From NCBI GenBank assembly GCA_033765305.1, contig JANRID010000003.1:1-41615 (forward strand): a stretch of 41,615 nucleotides of DNA, written 5' to 3'. Source of the stretch: RDXT01 sp033765305 (GTDB lineage: Bacteria; Bacteroidota; Bacteroidia; J057). Shown in pieces: positions 26,616-34,559 of this stretch; within the stretch, counting starts at the first letter, position 1; each line of letters starts with the position of its first letter. The notes beneath the pieces are model-generated. The model did no database searches, was not told where the DNA came from, and saw only the letters and a list, made by a program, of their open reading frames with translations. Position numbers and translations under genes: made by a program.

Positions 26616-28277
26616 ATGCGCCTGCCGCGCCGCAACAGCCGTATCCTTACCGGCATCGCCGCCTTCGCAGGCTTCGGCCTGCTGGCCGCAGCCACCGACA
26701 ACTATTTCGAGATTTCCAAGAATCTCGACATCTTCGGCAAGCTCTACCGGGAGATTTACACCCTCTACGTGGACGAAACCGAGCCCGAAGCGCTCATCGG
26801 CACGGGCATCGACGCCATGCTCAGCGGCCTCGACCCGTATACCGATTTTATTCCGGCTTCAGAGGCCGAGGAGGTCCGCTACCTGAGCACCGGCGAGTAT
26901 GCCGGCCTGGGGCTGCTGGTGGGCAAGCGCGAGGGGCGCATGCTGGTGCTGGAGGTGTACCAGGGATTCGCCGCCGACCGGGCGGGCATCCGGCCCGGCG
27001 ACCAGATCCTGGAGGCCGGCACCCTGGCGGTCGGCTCAGAAACCTCTGTCGAAGCCGTGCGCAAAATCCTGCGCGGCGAACCCGGCGCCGCGATTCCGGT
27101 GTCCCTGCTCCGCGACGGGTCGGCGGTGCCCATGAAGCTGACCCTCACCCGCGAAGTGATCCGCCAGCCCAACGTGCCCTGGTACGGCATGATCGATGCG
27201 CAAACCGGCTACATCGCCCTGACGGGCTTCGCGCAGGGGGCCTCGCGCGAGGTCATCCAGGCCATCCGCAAGCTCCGCGAAGGAAACCCGGGCCTGGCGG
27301 CCCTGGTGCTCGACCTGCGCGGCAACCCCGGAGGCCGCCTCGATGAGGCCGTTCAGACTGCCAACATCTTCCTGCCGCAGGGCTCGGTGATCGTCGAAAC
27401 CCGCGGCCGCCTCGAAGACGCCAACCAGATCCTGCGCGCCGCCCAGGCGCCTGCCGAGCCCGTGCTGCCGCTGGCCGTGCTCATCGACGGAGGCTCTGCC
27501 AGCGCGTCGGAGATTGTGGCCGGCGCTATCCAGGACCTGGACCGCGGCGTGGTGGTGGGAAGCCGAAGCTTCGGCAAGGGGCTGGTGCAGACCATCCGCC
27601 CGCTGAACTACGAGGCCCAGCTGAAAATCACGACCGCCAAATACTACACCCCTGCCGGGCGGTGCATCCAGGCGGTGCAGTACAGCGGCTACCAGAGCGG
27701 GCTGCCCCAGGGAGCCCTGGCTGACAGCCTGCGCCAGCCCTTCAAAACCCGCAGCGGGCGCACCGTGTACGATGGCGGCGGCATCAGCCCCGATGTGCCG
27801 GTGGCCGATCCTGCGGCTTCGGAGCCGGTGAAGCAGCTCCTGAACCGGGGAGCCTTCTTCGATTTCGCTACCCGCTATGCGCAGACCCATCCCCAGATTG
27901 CGGCGCCGCGGGCATTCAGCCTCGGCGCAGCCGACCTGGCGGCCTTCAAGGCTTTTGTCGCGGAGCGCAAGCTCGGCTGGCAGACGCCTGCGGATGCAGA
28001 ACTGGCGGCGCTCCGCCGCATGGCAGAGGCTGAATCGTATCCGCCATCCGTGATGGCCCGCATCGGGGAGCTCGAAGCCGCTTCCGAGGCCCGGAAAGCC
28101 GCAGCCCTGGACAGCCTCATGCCGGCTGCGGGGGCCCTGCTGCGCAAGGAGATTCTGCGCCGCTACTACTACCAGCAGGGAGCGGTCGAGGGCGGTCTTG
28201 CACAGGACCAGACCCTCGATGCAGCCCTCGGCCTGCTCCGCGATCCTGCCCGCTATGCCGCATCGCTGGGGAAATAA
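26616..28277 (+). CDS. CtpA-type carboxy-terminal processing protease (S41)
   Basis: 553 aa from the ATG at 26616, which places the signal anchor 'ILTGIAAFAGFGLLAAA' near the N-terminus; an ATG at 26544 would add 24 residues. A helical pre-domain ('YVDETEPEALIGTGIDAML', 'GLDPYTDFIP') is followed by PDZ (about 80-165, 'GLGLLVGKREG', 'DRAGIRPGDQIL') and the S41 core. Ser296 (in GSASASEIVAGA) and Lys321 (SFGKGLVQT) are spaced 25 apart as in D1-processing protease, forming the Ser-Lys dyad. A C-terminal S41-adjacent helical region of about 170 residues follows. It is probably periplasmic and degrades or trims C-termini. It lies downstream of rnpA and 55 bp upstream of an NTR/TIMP-like gene. Confidence 0.94.
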   Translation: MRLPRRNSRILTGIAAFAGFGLLAAATDNYFEISKNLDIFGKLYREIYTLYVDETEPEALIGTGIDAMLSGLDPYTDFIPASEAEEVRYLSTGEYAGLGLLVGKREGRMLVLEVYQGFAADRAGIRPGDQILEAGTLAVGSETSVEAVRKILRGEPGAAIPVSLLRDGSAVPMKLTLTREVIRQPNVPWYGMIDAQTGYIALTGFAQGASREVIQAIRKLREGNPGLAALVLDLRGNPGGRLDEAVQTANIFLPQGSVIVETRGRLEDANQILRAAQAPAEPVLPLAVLIDGGSASASEIVAGAIQDLDRGVVVGSRSFGKGLVQTIRPLNYEAQLKITTAKYYTPAGRCIQAVQYSGYQSGLPQGALADSLRQPFKTRSGRTVYDGGGISPDVPVADPAASEPVKQLLNRGAFFDFATRYAQTHPQIAAPRAFSLGAADLAAFKAFVAERKLGWQTPADAELAALRRMAEAESYPPSVMARIGELEAASEARKAAALDSLMPAAGALLRKEILRRYYYQQGAVEGGLAQDQTLDAALGLLRDPARYAASLGK

Positions 28278-28332
28278 CGCCGCCGCCCGAACCATCGGCA
28301 CCCTGCCGGGTTTATCGCCTAACTGTACCGCC

Positions 28333-28824
28333 ATGCGTCTGCGACTTTTCTTCTGGGCTGCGCTCTGGCTTGCCGGAACCGGTCCGCTGGCTGCCTGCCC
28401 CTGCGACCCCGATTCCATTCCGCCCGCCGACTATGTGTTCGCCGGTACCTGCGTCTACATCAACACCAACTGGATCGCAGGCGGGATGAAATACTCTTTC
28501 GAGGTGCAGCAAAGCTGGGGACGGCGCATCGACCGCTACCACATTGTCAGCACGCCCTTTGCGCGGAACTGCGGCGCCGAATTCGAGCAGGGCAAGACCT
28601 ACCTGGTCTATGTGCGCCGGAAGTTCACCCCCAAAACCGATGTCTGCATGGGCACCCGCAGCTACGACCCGGCCGATCCGGCACTTGCAGCCCTGGGCCC
28701 ACCCATTCCGCCCAGCCCTTCGCCCCTGACCGGCACCATGATCTGGACAGTCAGCGCGCTGGCGCTTCTGGCCTCCGGCTTTCTGGCCTTTGTGGTCTTG
28801 CGCCGCCGCCGTCCTGTCCGTTAA
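28333..28824 (+). CDS. Small membrane-anchored NTR/TIMP-like domain protein
   Basis: 163 aa from the ATG at 28333. A signal peptide ends just before 'ACPCDPDSIPPADYVFAGTC', and this early Cys-x-Cys followed by a hydrophobic strand and another Cys is typical of NTR (netrin/TIMP-like) domains. Further strands 'YSFEVQQSW' and 'KTYLVYVRR' and late cysteines (CGAEF, VCMGTR) fit the same OB-like fold. A Pro-rich linker and a single C-terminal transmembrane helix ('VSALALLASGFLAFVVL') ending in Arg residues anchor it with the domain outside the cytoplasm. Function in bacteria is not established. Being 55 bp behind a protease gene makes a regulatory link worth testing, but the family name alone is no evidence of inhibition. 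Confidence 0.65.
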   Translation: MRLRLFFWAALWLAGTGPLAACPCDPDSIPPADYVFAGTCVYINTNWIAGGMKYSFEVQQSWGRRIDRYHIVSTPFARNCGAEFEQGKTYLVYVRRKFTPKTDVCMGTRSYDPADPALAALGPPIPPSPSPLTGTMIWTVSALALLASGFLAFVVLRRRRPVR

Positions 28825-28855
28825 CTTGCCTGCGATTTCTCACCTGCTTCCGCCC

Positions 28856-29527
28856 ATGTCCGTCAAAATCGATCCCAGCTGGCACGAGGCGCTCGCTTCC
28901 GAATGGGAGCAGCCCTATTTCAAAAACCTGAAAGCCTTTCTCGTGCGCGAACGCGAGGAAGGCCACACGGTGTATCCGCCGGGAAGCCTGATTTTCAATG
29001 CATTCAATAAAACGCCATTCGACCGGGTGAAGGTCGTGATCCTGGGCCAGGACCCCTACCACGGGCCGGGGCAGGCGCACGGGCTTTCGTTTTCGGTGCC
29101 TGCCGGCATCAAGCCGCCGCCTTCGCTGGTCAATCTGTACAAAGAGCTGGCATCCGACACGGGATTCCGCATTCCGGCGCATGGCAACCTGGAGCCTTGG
29201 GCGGAGCGCGGGGTGCTGCTGCTCAATTCCATGCTGACGGTCCGGGCCAATACGCCCGGCTCGCATGCCCGCCAGGGCTGGGAGACCTTTACGGATGCGG
29301 TGATCCGCGCACTGAACATCGGGCGGGAAGGGCTGGTCTTTCTGCTTTGGGGAAAATATGCCCAGGACAAAGGCCAGATCATCGACCGGAACCGCCATCA
29401 CGTGCTGCTGGCGGCACATCCCTCGCCGTTTTCGGCGGACAAAGGATTCTTCGGCTGCCGGCACTTCTCGAAGGCCAACGAACTGCTTGCCGCACGCGGC
29501 GCGGAGCCGGTGGACTGGCAGCTGTAA
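28856..29527 (+). CDS. ung: Uracil-DNA glycosylase, family 1
   Basis: 223 aa from the ATG at 28856, which begins 'MSVKIDPSWHEAL', the usual N-terminal region. Catalytic motif 'GQDPYH' (residues 64-69, Asp66 is the water-activating residue) and 'HPSPFSA' (from His188) are intact. 'LLLNSMLTVRANTPGSH' and 'VFLLWGKYAQDKG' are further family blocks. It removes uracil from DNA to start base-excision repair. The gene overlaps nothing and stands 31 bp after the NTR-like gene. Confidence 0.97.
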   Translation: MSVKIDPSWHEALASEWEQPYFKNLKAFLVREREEGHTVYPPGSLIFNAFNKTPFDRVKVVILGQDPYHGPGQAHGLSFSVPAGIKPPPSLVNLYKELASDTGFRIPAHGNLEPWAERGVLLLNSMLTVRANTPGSHARQGWETFTDAVIRALNIGREGLVFLLWGKYAQDKGQIIDRNRHHVLLAAHPSPFSADKGFFGCRHFSKANELLAARGAEPVDWQL

Positions 29528-29556
29528 CTGCGGATTTGTACGCTAATCTCTTGGCT

Positions 29557-30642
29557 ATGAGCTATTCCCAAGCCCGTTCGATAGCCGGTGCCGCCCAGCT
29601 GGGCCTGCTGGCCTGCCTCAGCGCCGGGGCGCTGGCGGCGGATCTGCCTGCGGGGCTTGCCGCATCCGGCCTGCCGGCTCCGGCAGTCTGGGGGCTGTGG
29701 GTGTGCGCCTGGGCACTTGCCGGGCTTCCGGGCGACTGGGCGGGCGGCCATTGGCTGCCGGCGCGCCATGGGCGCGCATCCCGCAGCCTGGGCCAGTGGC
29801 TTGGGGGCTGGCTGCGCGGCGCTGCCGTGCAGGCGGCCTATTTTGTACTCGGCGGCATGCTGCTGCTCGTCATGGCCCAATGGCTGGGCCTGTGGGGCGC
29901 CTGGGGCTGGATGCTGGTGCAGATGATCCTGCTGCTGGGATTTCAGCTCTGGATGGCCGCCGGGATCACCGGCGGGCAGGTGCGGATGGAGTCGGACCGG
30001 GGGCGCTTCGTATTCGTGCTCGATGCGGCCGACCGGGGATTCACGGGCGGTATTACCGGCCTGCCGGGCCAGGAGAGTCTGGCGGTGCCGGCGTACTGGC
30101 GGGCGCATCTGCCGCAGCCGGTGGCGCGGGTGCTGCAGCTGCGGATGCACGGCATCATCAACACCGGCGCCCATGGGCGCGGGGTAGCGGCAGCCTTTCT
30201 GCTGAATGCGCTGGTATTTCTGGCAGCGCTGATGCTCAGCGGGGCAGGGGAGGGGCAGCTGGAAGGGCTGCTTCGGCTGCCGCTGCTGGTGACGCTCTTC
30301 AGCAGCGTGTCGCGGCTGGGGCTGCCGGCCTGGTACAGCCGCCGGGCGGTGTATGAGGCCGACCGCTGGGCGTATCACAAAGGCGTGGACGGCGACCACC
30401 TGCGGGCGGGCATTTCGGCGGTGCAGCGGCTCGCGGAGGACGGCGGCTCGCCGCTCTGGTCGGGCATTCCGCCGGAGGCGGAGCGGCTGGAAGCGCTCGG
30501 CAGGCAGGAGGACCTTCAGGGCGGGTGGAATACCGGCGGCCAATTGCTCTATCTCTCCTGGGCAGGCATCAACTTCGGCGCCCGCGCCTGGCCCGATCTG
30601 CTCGGGCGCCCGGCGCTCTGGGTGATGACCCCCGGGGTATGA
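29557..30642 (+). CDS. Multi-pass membrane protein resembling M48 (Ste24/HtpX-like) peptidase with eroded zinc site
   Basis: 361 aa from the ATG at 29557, 29 bp after ung. About six hydrophobic segments (for example 8-26, 43-58, 92-112, 116-136, 205-225, 243-260). After the last of them, 'YSRRAVYEADRWAYHKG' (Glu267-Ala-Asp) closely resembles the third-zinc-ligand motif 'SRRxEYEADxxA' of M48 peptidases, and 'PPEAERLEAL' resembles the family's late 'HPPxxERIxxL'. Where HExxH should stand, just before a membrane segment, the protein has H198-G-I-I-N202, so two of the three key residues are missing. I read it as a possibly inactive M48 relative, with moderate doubt; the alternative is an unrelated Bacteroidota membrane protein with a chance EAD motif. 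Confidence 0.45.
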   Translation: MSYSQARSIAGAAQLGLLACLSAGALAADLPAGLAASGLPAPAVWGLWVCAWALAGLPGDWAGGHWLPARHGRASRSLGQWLGGWLRGAAVQAAYFVLGGMLLLVMAQWLGLWGAWGWMLVQMILLLGFQLWMAAGITGGQVRMESDRGRFVFVLDAADRGFTGGITGLPGQESLAVPAYWRAHLPQPVARVLQLRMHGIINTGAHGRGVAAAFLLNALVFLAALMLSGAGEGQLEGLLRLPLLVTLFSSVSRLGLPAWYSRRAVYEADRWAYHKGVDGDHLRAGISAVQRLAEDGGSPLWSGIPPEAERLEALGRQEDLQGGWNTGGQLLYLSWAGINFGARAWPDLLGRPALWVMTPGV

Positions 30643-30744
30643 TTTTTCTGTTAAGCGTGCCGGGGTGGCCTGATTTATCGTAAATTGGCGCCGCCCTCCC
30701 CAACAGCCCCCCGGGCTCAACTGGTACCCCAACGGATCCTCTCT

Positions 30745-31716
30745 ATGAAACGAATCGCTGTGTACACCTCGGGCGGAGATGCGCCCGGGATGAATGCGTG
30801 CTTGCGCGCCGTAGTACGCACCGCCATTGCTAACGGGCTGGAAGTCACCGGTATCCGACGCGGATACGAAGGCATGATCGACGGCGACTTTATCGAGCTC
30901 GGTGCCCATTCGGTGAGCAACATCATCCAGCGGGGCGGCACCATCCTGAAGTCCTCCCGCAGCGAGCGGTTCCGCACGCCCGAAGGCCGCCAGCAGGCCC
31001 TGGCCCAGCTGAAGCAGGCTGGGGTAGAAGGGCTGGTAGCCATCGGCGGCGACGGCACTTTTGCCGGTGCGCGCACGTTTTCGCAGGAGACGGGAATGCC
31101 CGTCGTCGGCGTGCCCGGCACCATCGACAACGATCTCTATGGCACCGATTTCACCATCGGCTACGACACCGCCCTCAACACGGCGATGGAGGCCATCGAT
31201 AAAATCCGCGATACTGCCGACTCCCACAACCGCCTCTTCTTCATCGAAGTCATGGGCCGGGACGCAGGCTTTATTGCCCTCAATGCCGGAATCGCCGCCG
31301 GTGCCGAGGCCGTCCTGATTCCCGAAACCAAAACCTACATCGACGAGCTAACCCAGCGCCTGGAGCAGGGCTGGATGCGCAAAAAATCCTCCAGCATCAT
31401 CGTCGTAGCCGAAGGCGATGACGGCGGCGGGGCGATGTCCGTAGCCGAAGAAGTGCGCAAGCGCTTCAGCCACTACGACATCCGCGTCGTAGTGCTGGGC
31501 CACATCCAGCGCGGCGGCTCGCCCACCTGCTTCGACCGGGTGCTGGCCAGCCGCCTCGGCGCCGCTGCTGTGGAGTCGCTCATGGAAGGCCTGTCCAATG
31601 TGATGATCGGGCTGATCAACAGCAAGATTGTCCACACCTCCTTCATCAAGGCCTGCAAGTACAACCAGGAGATCAATCCCCAGCTCCTGCAACTGGTGGA
31701 AGTGCTGGCGAGCTGA
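30745..31716 (+). CDS. pfkA: ATP-dependent 6-phosphofructokinase
   Basis: 323 aa from the ATG at 30745, giving 'MKRIAVYTSGGDAPGMN', the expected start. It phosphorylates fructose 6-phosphate in glycolysis. 'GGDGT' (101-105) carries Gly104, the residue that marks ATP rather than pyrophosphate users. 'PGTIDND' (about 124-130) holds the catalytic Asp, and 'MGRDAGF' and 'GHIQRGGSP' complete the site. The upstream 102 bp contain TAAATTGG at 30681-30688, a fair -7 match but without a -33 TTG. It converges on the UbiA gene with 6 bp between stop codons. Confidence 0.97.
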   Translation: MKRIAVYTSGGDAPGMNACLRAVVRTAIANGLEVTGIRRGYEGMIDGDFIELGAHSVSNIIQRGGTILKSSRSERFRTPEGRQQALAQLKQAGVEGLVAIGGDGTFAGARTFSQETGMPVVGVPGTIDNDLYGTDFTIGYDTALNTAMEAIDKIRDTADSHNRLFFIEVMGRDAGFIALNAGIAAGAEAVLIPETKTYIDELTQRLEQGWMRKKSSSIIVVAEGDDGGGAMSVAEEVRKRFSHYDIRVVVLGHIQRGGSPTCFDRVLASRLGAAAVESLMEGLSNVMIGLINSKIVHTSFIKACKYNQEINPQLLQLVEVLAS

Positions 31717-31722
31717 GCCGGA

Positions 31723-32604
31723 TCAGAGAAAAAACAGGGTGATCATCCCGCTGAGCATCAGGTACTTCAGTGCTCTGCTCTGGCGGGAGTACTGCTCGGG
31801 CTCGGCGGCGGCGCGCAGTTTGCCAATGATCCAGGCGGCGGGTGCCTGCACCAGCAGCACAGAGGCCAGGGCATACTGCCAGAGCCAGAGGCCTTTGACT
31901 GCCAGCATCATCAGCACCGGCATCCAGCAGGTGAGCAGAAAGATCGCATAGAGCCCGTACAGCACGTGGCGGGTGGAGCGGATGCCGATCTGGATCGGCA
32001 GGGTGCGCAGCTGGTAGGCCAGATCGCCCCGGATGTCCTCCACATCCTTGGTGATTTCCCGGATGAGGGTGATCTCGAAGGCAAAGACAATGGCCCAGAT
32101 CAGCGCCAGGCTGACGCGGTCGTACACGTAATAGGCCAGAAACAGCACCAGCGCGGTCAGAAAAGAAATCACCAGATTGCCCGCCACGCTCACCCGTTTC
32201 AGCCAGCTGGCGTAGACGAAGAGCATGAGCACGGAAAGGGCATTGATAAAGGTGACGTTGATGCGGTTGAGGTAGAAGCCGAAAAAGATCAGCGAAAACG
32301 CCATCAGGATAAAATTGGCGGCGAAATAGACGGTCAGCACTTTTTTGACCGACAGGTGGGCATTGACGATGGTCTTGCGGGGCTTGTTGATGCGGTCGAT
32401 GCGGAAATCGAACACATCGTTGATCCAGTAGCCGGTGGCGGCAATGCCGGTAATGACGAAGGCGGTGGCCCAGAATTCCGCATCGAGCAGAAAATCAGCC
32501 GATTTCCCCATTGCGAGGAAACAGGCGATGGCGAAGGCCACGGCGGAGATGAGCACGTTGACCGGCCGCGAAAGGCGGAAGAAATGGCGGAAGTCGGCAA
32601 ACAC
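31723..32604 (-). CDS. UbiA-family prenyltransferase (geranylgeranylglycerol-phosphate geranylgeranyltransferase-like)
   Basis: 293 aa from a GTG at 32604; the frame stays open further upstream, so the start is uncertain. About eight or nine transmembrane helices. The first Asp-rich motif is 'INDVFDFRID' (Asn62, Asp63, Asp66, Asp70), the second 'KDVEDIRGD'. These coordinate magnesium and the prenyl diphosphate. 'REITKDVEDIRGD' is more like the archaeal-type geranylgeranylglycerol-phosphate group and related Bacteroidota proteins than MenA or UbiA proper. The acceptor cannot be deduced from sequence alone. It is convergent with pfkA (6 bp) and 63 bp downstream of vsr on the same strand. Confidence 0.88.
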   Translation of the reverse strand: MFADFRHFFRLSRPVNVLISAVAFAIACFLAMGKSADFLLDAEFWATAFVITGIAATGYWINDVFDFRIDRINKPRKTIVNAHLSVKKVLTVYFAANFILMAFSLIFFGFYLNRINVTFINALSVLMLFVYASWLKRVSVAGNLVISFLTALVLFLAYYVYDRVSLALIWAIVFAFEITLIREITKDVEDIRGDLAYQLRTLPIQIGIRSTRHVLYGLYAIFLLTCWMPVLMMLAVKGLWLWQYALASVLLVQAPAAWIIGKLRAAAEPEQYSRQSRALKYLMLSGMITLFFL

Positions 32605-32667
32605 GTGCTGAAGGTACGAAAAGTTCCGGAGCCGGGGGCTGCGGCGCGGATCTTTCCGGGCGGGGCT

Positions 32668-33096
32668 TCAGGCTCCGTACTCCCGCACCGGATTGTCCAA
32701 AAAAGCCAGCAATTTGCTTGTAATCTGATTGGGATCGGCTATTTCGCATTCCCACAGATCCAGGTACTGCCAGCCCATCCGGGTCAGGCGGGCGCGCACC
32801 TCGGCGTCGCGCTGCACATTGCGCCGGAGCTTGGCGCTCCAGTAGGCCTGGTTCGATTTGGGCAGGCGCCCGGCCCGGCAGCCAGCGTGCTGATGCCAGA
32901 AGCAGCCGTTGACGAAGATCACCTTGCGCTGCGCCCGGAACACCAGATCCGGCCGCCCCGGCAGCCGCCGGTCGTGCAGCCGGTAGCGGTACCCCAGCGC
33001 ATAGGCAATTTTGCGCACCTTCAGCTCCGGCCGCGTATGCGCCGACCGGATCCGCTGCATGTTCGCCGAGCGCTGCGCTTTGCTCAACCGGTCCAT
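32668..33096 (-). CDS. vsr: Very short patch repair (Vsr) endonuclease
   Basis: 142 aa from the ATG at 33096, giving the signature start 'MDRLSKAQRSANMQRIRS'; an earlier frame start would add 23 residues of no family character. 'HTRPELKVRKIAYALGYRYR', 'LPGRPDLVF' (active-site Asp), 'VNGCFWHQHAGC' (catalytic/zinc His and Cys) and 'WECEI' are all present. Vsr nicks 5' of T in T:G mismatches that arise from deamination of 5-methylcytosine. It usually sits beside a C5 DNA methyltransferase, but none is present here. It is divergent from nuoD (145 bp apart) and upstream of the UbiA gene. Confidence 0.95.
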   Translation of the reverse strand: MDRLSKAQRSANMQRIRSAHTRPELKVRKIAYALGYRYRLHDRRLPGRPDLVFRAQRKVIFVNGCFWHQHAGCRAGRLPKSNQAYWSAKLRRNVQRDAEVRARLTRMGWQYLDLWECEIADPNQITSKLLAFLDNPVREYGA

Positions 33097-33241
33097 GATG
33101 CTCCTGATGCGGAATAGCCGCCAGGGAAATATACACGAAAAATGGACCGCTGCCTTCCGGTTCAAACTTTTTCCCTAACTTCAGCCCGTTTTCAGGCAAC
33201 AATTCCCGCTGCCTGGAAGTCATAGCAGAAATTTCTCCGAC

Positions 33242-34546
33242 ATGAGCAACGAGGTATTCCCCAACCAGATGTCCATCCGGGATAAAGTCAATCCGGCGTT
33301 CTTCCCCGATCACCAGATGGCGATTTACAAGCGCCTCGAAGACAAGCATACCCTGGTGGAGGTGGAAAACGACCCCCTCGGCACCCAGATGGTCATCAAC
33401 CTCGGCCCCCAGCACCCGGCGACACACGGGGTGCTCCGCGTGGTGCTCCAGGTGGACGGCGAGCGGATCACCAAAGCCGTCTCCGATGTCGGATACCTGC
33501 ACCGCGGCATCGAAAAGATCGCCGAAAACAAGACCTTCCAGGAGTTCATGCCCTACACCGACCGCATGGACTACCTGTCCCCCTATTCGAATAACGTCGG
33601 CTACTGCCTGGCCGTCGAAAAGCTCGCGGGCATCCAGGCGCCCGAGCGCGCGCAGTACATCCGCGCCATCGCCTGCGAACTGGCCCGCATCTCGTCCCAC
33701 CTGCTCTGGCTGGGTACGATGGTCATGGACGTCGGCGCCGTGTCCATGTTCCTCTGGACCTTCCGCGAGCGCGAAACGCTCTACACCATCTTCGACATGC
33801 TGGCCGGCGTGCGCTTCACTGTCAGCCACTGCCGCATCGGCGGGGTGCAGTTCGACCTCGACCAGAAGACCATCGACGCCATCAAGGCCTGGCGGAAGGG
33901 ATTCCCCAAGGAACTCAACAGCTGGCGCAAGCTCCTGGCCAACAACGGCATCTGGCTCAACCGCAACAAGGGCGTCGGGGCAATGACTGCCGAAGAAGCC
34001 ATCCAGCTTGGCGTCACAGGCCCCGTGCTGCGCGCCTCCGGCGTGCCCTATGACATCCGCACCTTCGAGCCCTATCTCGTGTACGACCGCGTAAACTTCG
34101 ATGTCGTGATCCGCGAGGAAGGCGACTCGCTGGCCCGCTACCTGGTGCGCATGGACGAGATGGAGCAAAGCGTGCGCATCCTGGACCAGCTGCTGGAGCA
34201 GCTGCCCGGCGGCGACATCCGCGTGGACAACGCCAAGCAGAGCTACGCTTCCAAAAACGAGGTGTACTACTCGATGGAAGGCATGATCCACGACTTCATG
34301 ATGACCGATGTGGGCGTGCTGCCGCCCCCTGGCGTGGAGGTGTATCACGCCATCGAGGCGCCGAAGGGCGAGCTGGGCTTCCACCTCAAATCCGACGGCA
34401 CCGGCTCCGCCTGGCGCTGCAAGATCAAAGGCCCGTCCTTCTACAACCTGCAGTGCCTGGAGCACCTCATGCAGGGCAGCATGATCTCCGATACGGTGGT
34501 GCTCATCGGCTCGCTGGACCCGGTGATGGGCGAGTGCGACAAATGA
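33242..34546 (+). CDS. nuoD: NADH-quinone oxidoreductase subunit D (49-kDa)
   Basis: 434 aa. 'INLGPQHPATHGVLRVVL' is the family signature, with 'DVGYLHRGIEKIAE', 'YTDRMDYLSPYSNN', 'HLLWLGTMVMDVGA', 'GEGD-like EEGDSLARYLVR' and the C-terminal 'CLEHLMQGSMISDTVVLIGS LDPVMGECD' blocks. It forms part of the quinone-binding pocket of complex I together with NuoB, on the cytoplasmic arm. The N-terminal 45 residues are longer than in many NuoD proteins but include no extra recognisable domain. The remaining nuo genes are absent within the window on both sides, so it is isolated. It converges with the antiporter gene; both stops lie in one hairpin. Confidence 0.96.
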   Translation: MSNEVFPNQMSIRDKVNPAFFPDHQMAIYKRLEDKHTLVEVENDPLGTQMVINLGPQHPATHGVLRVVLQVDGERITKAVSDVGYLHRGIEKIAENKTFQEFMPYTDRMDYLSPYSNNVGYCLAVEKLAGIQAPERAQYIRAIACELARISSHLLWLGTMVMDVGAVSMFLWTFRERETLYTIFDMLAGVRFTVSHCRIGGVQFDLDQKTIDAIKAWRKGFPKELNSWRKLLANNGIWLNRNKGVGAMTAEEAIQLGVTGPVLRASGVPYDIRTFEPYLVYDRVNFDVVIREEGDSLARYLVRMDEMEQSVRILDQLLEQLPGGDIRVDNAKQSYASKNEVYYSMEGMIHDFMMTDVGVLPPPGVEVYHAIEAPKGELGFHLKSDGTGSAWRCKIKGPSFYNLQCLEHLMQGSMISDTVVLIGSLDPVMGECDK

Positions 34547-34559
34547 GCCGCAAGGCTCA
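34544..34559. terminator. Shared hairpin over the nuoD and antiporter stop codons
   Basis: TGAGCC (34544-34549), GCAA loop, GGCTCA (34554-34559). The left TGA is the nuoD stop and the right TCA is the antiporter stop read on the other strand. The loop is a GNRA tetraloop on the plus strand. There is no T-tract, so its termination strength is unknown. Confidence 0.5.
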
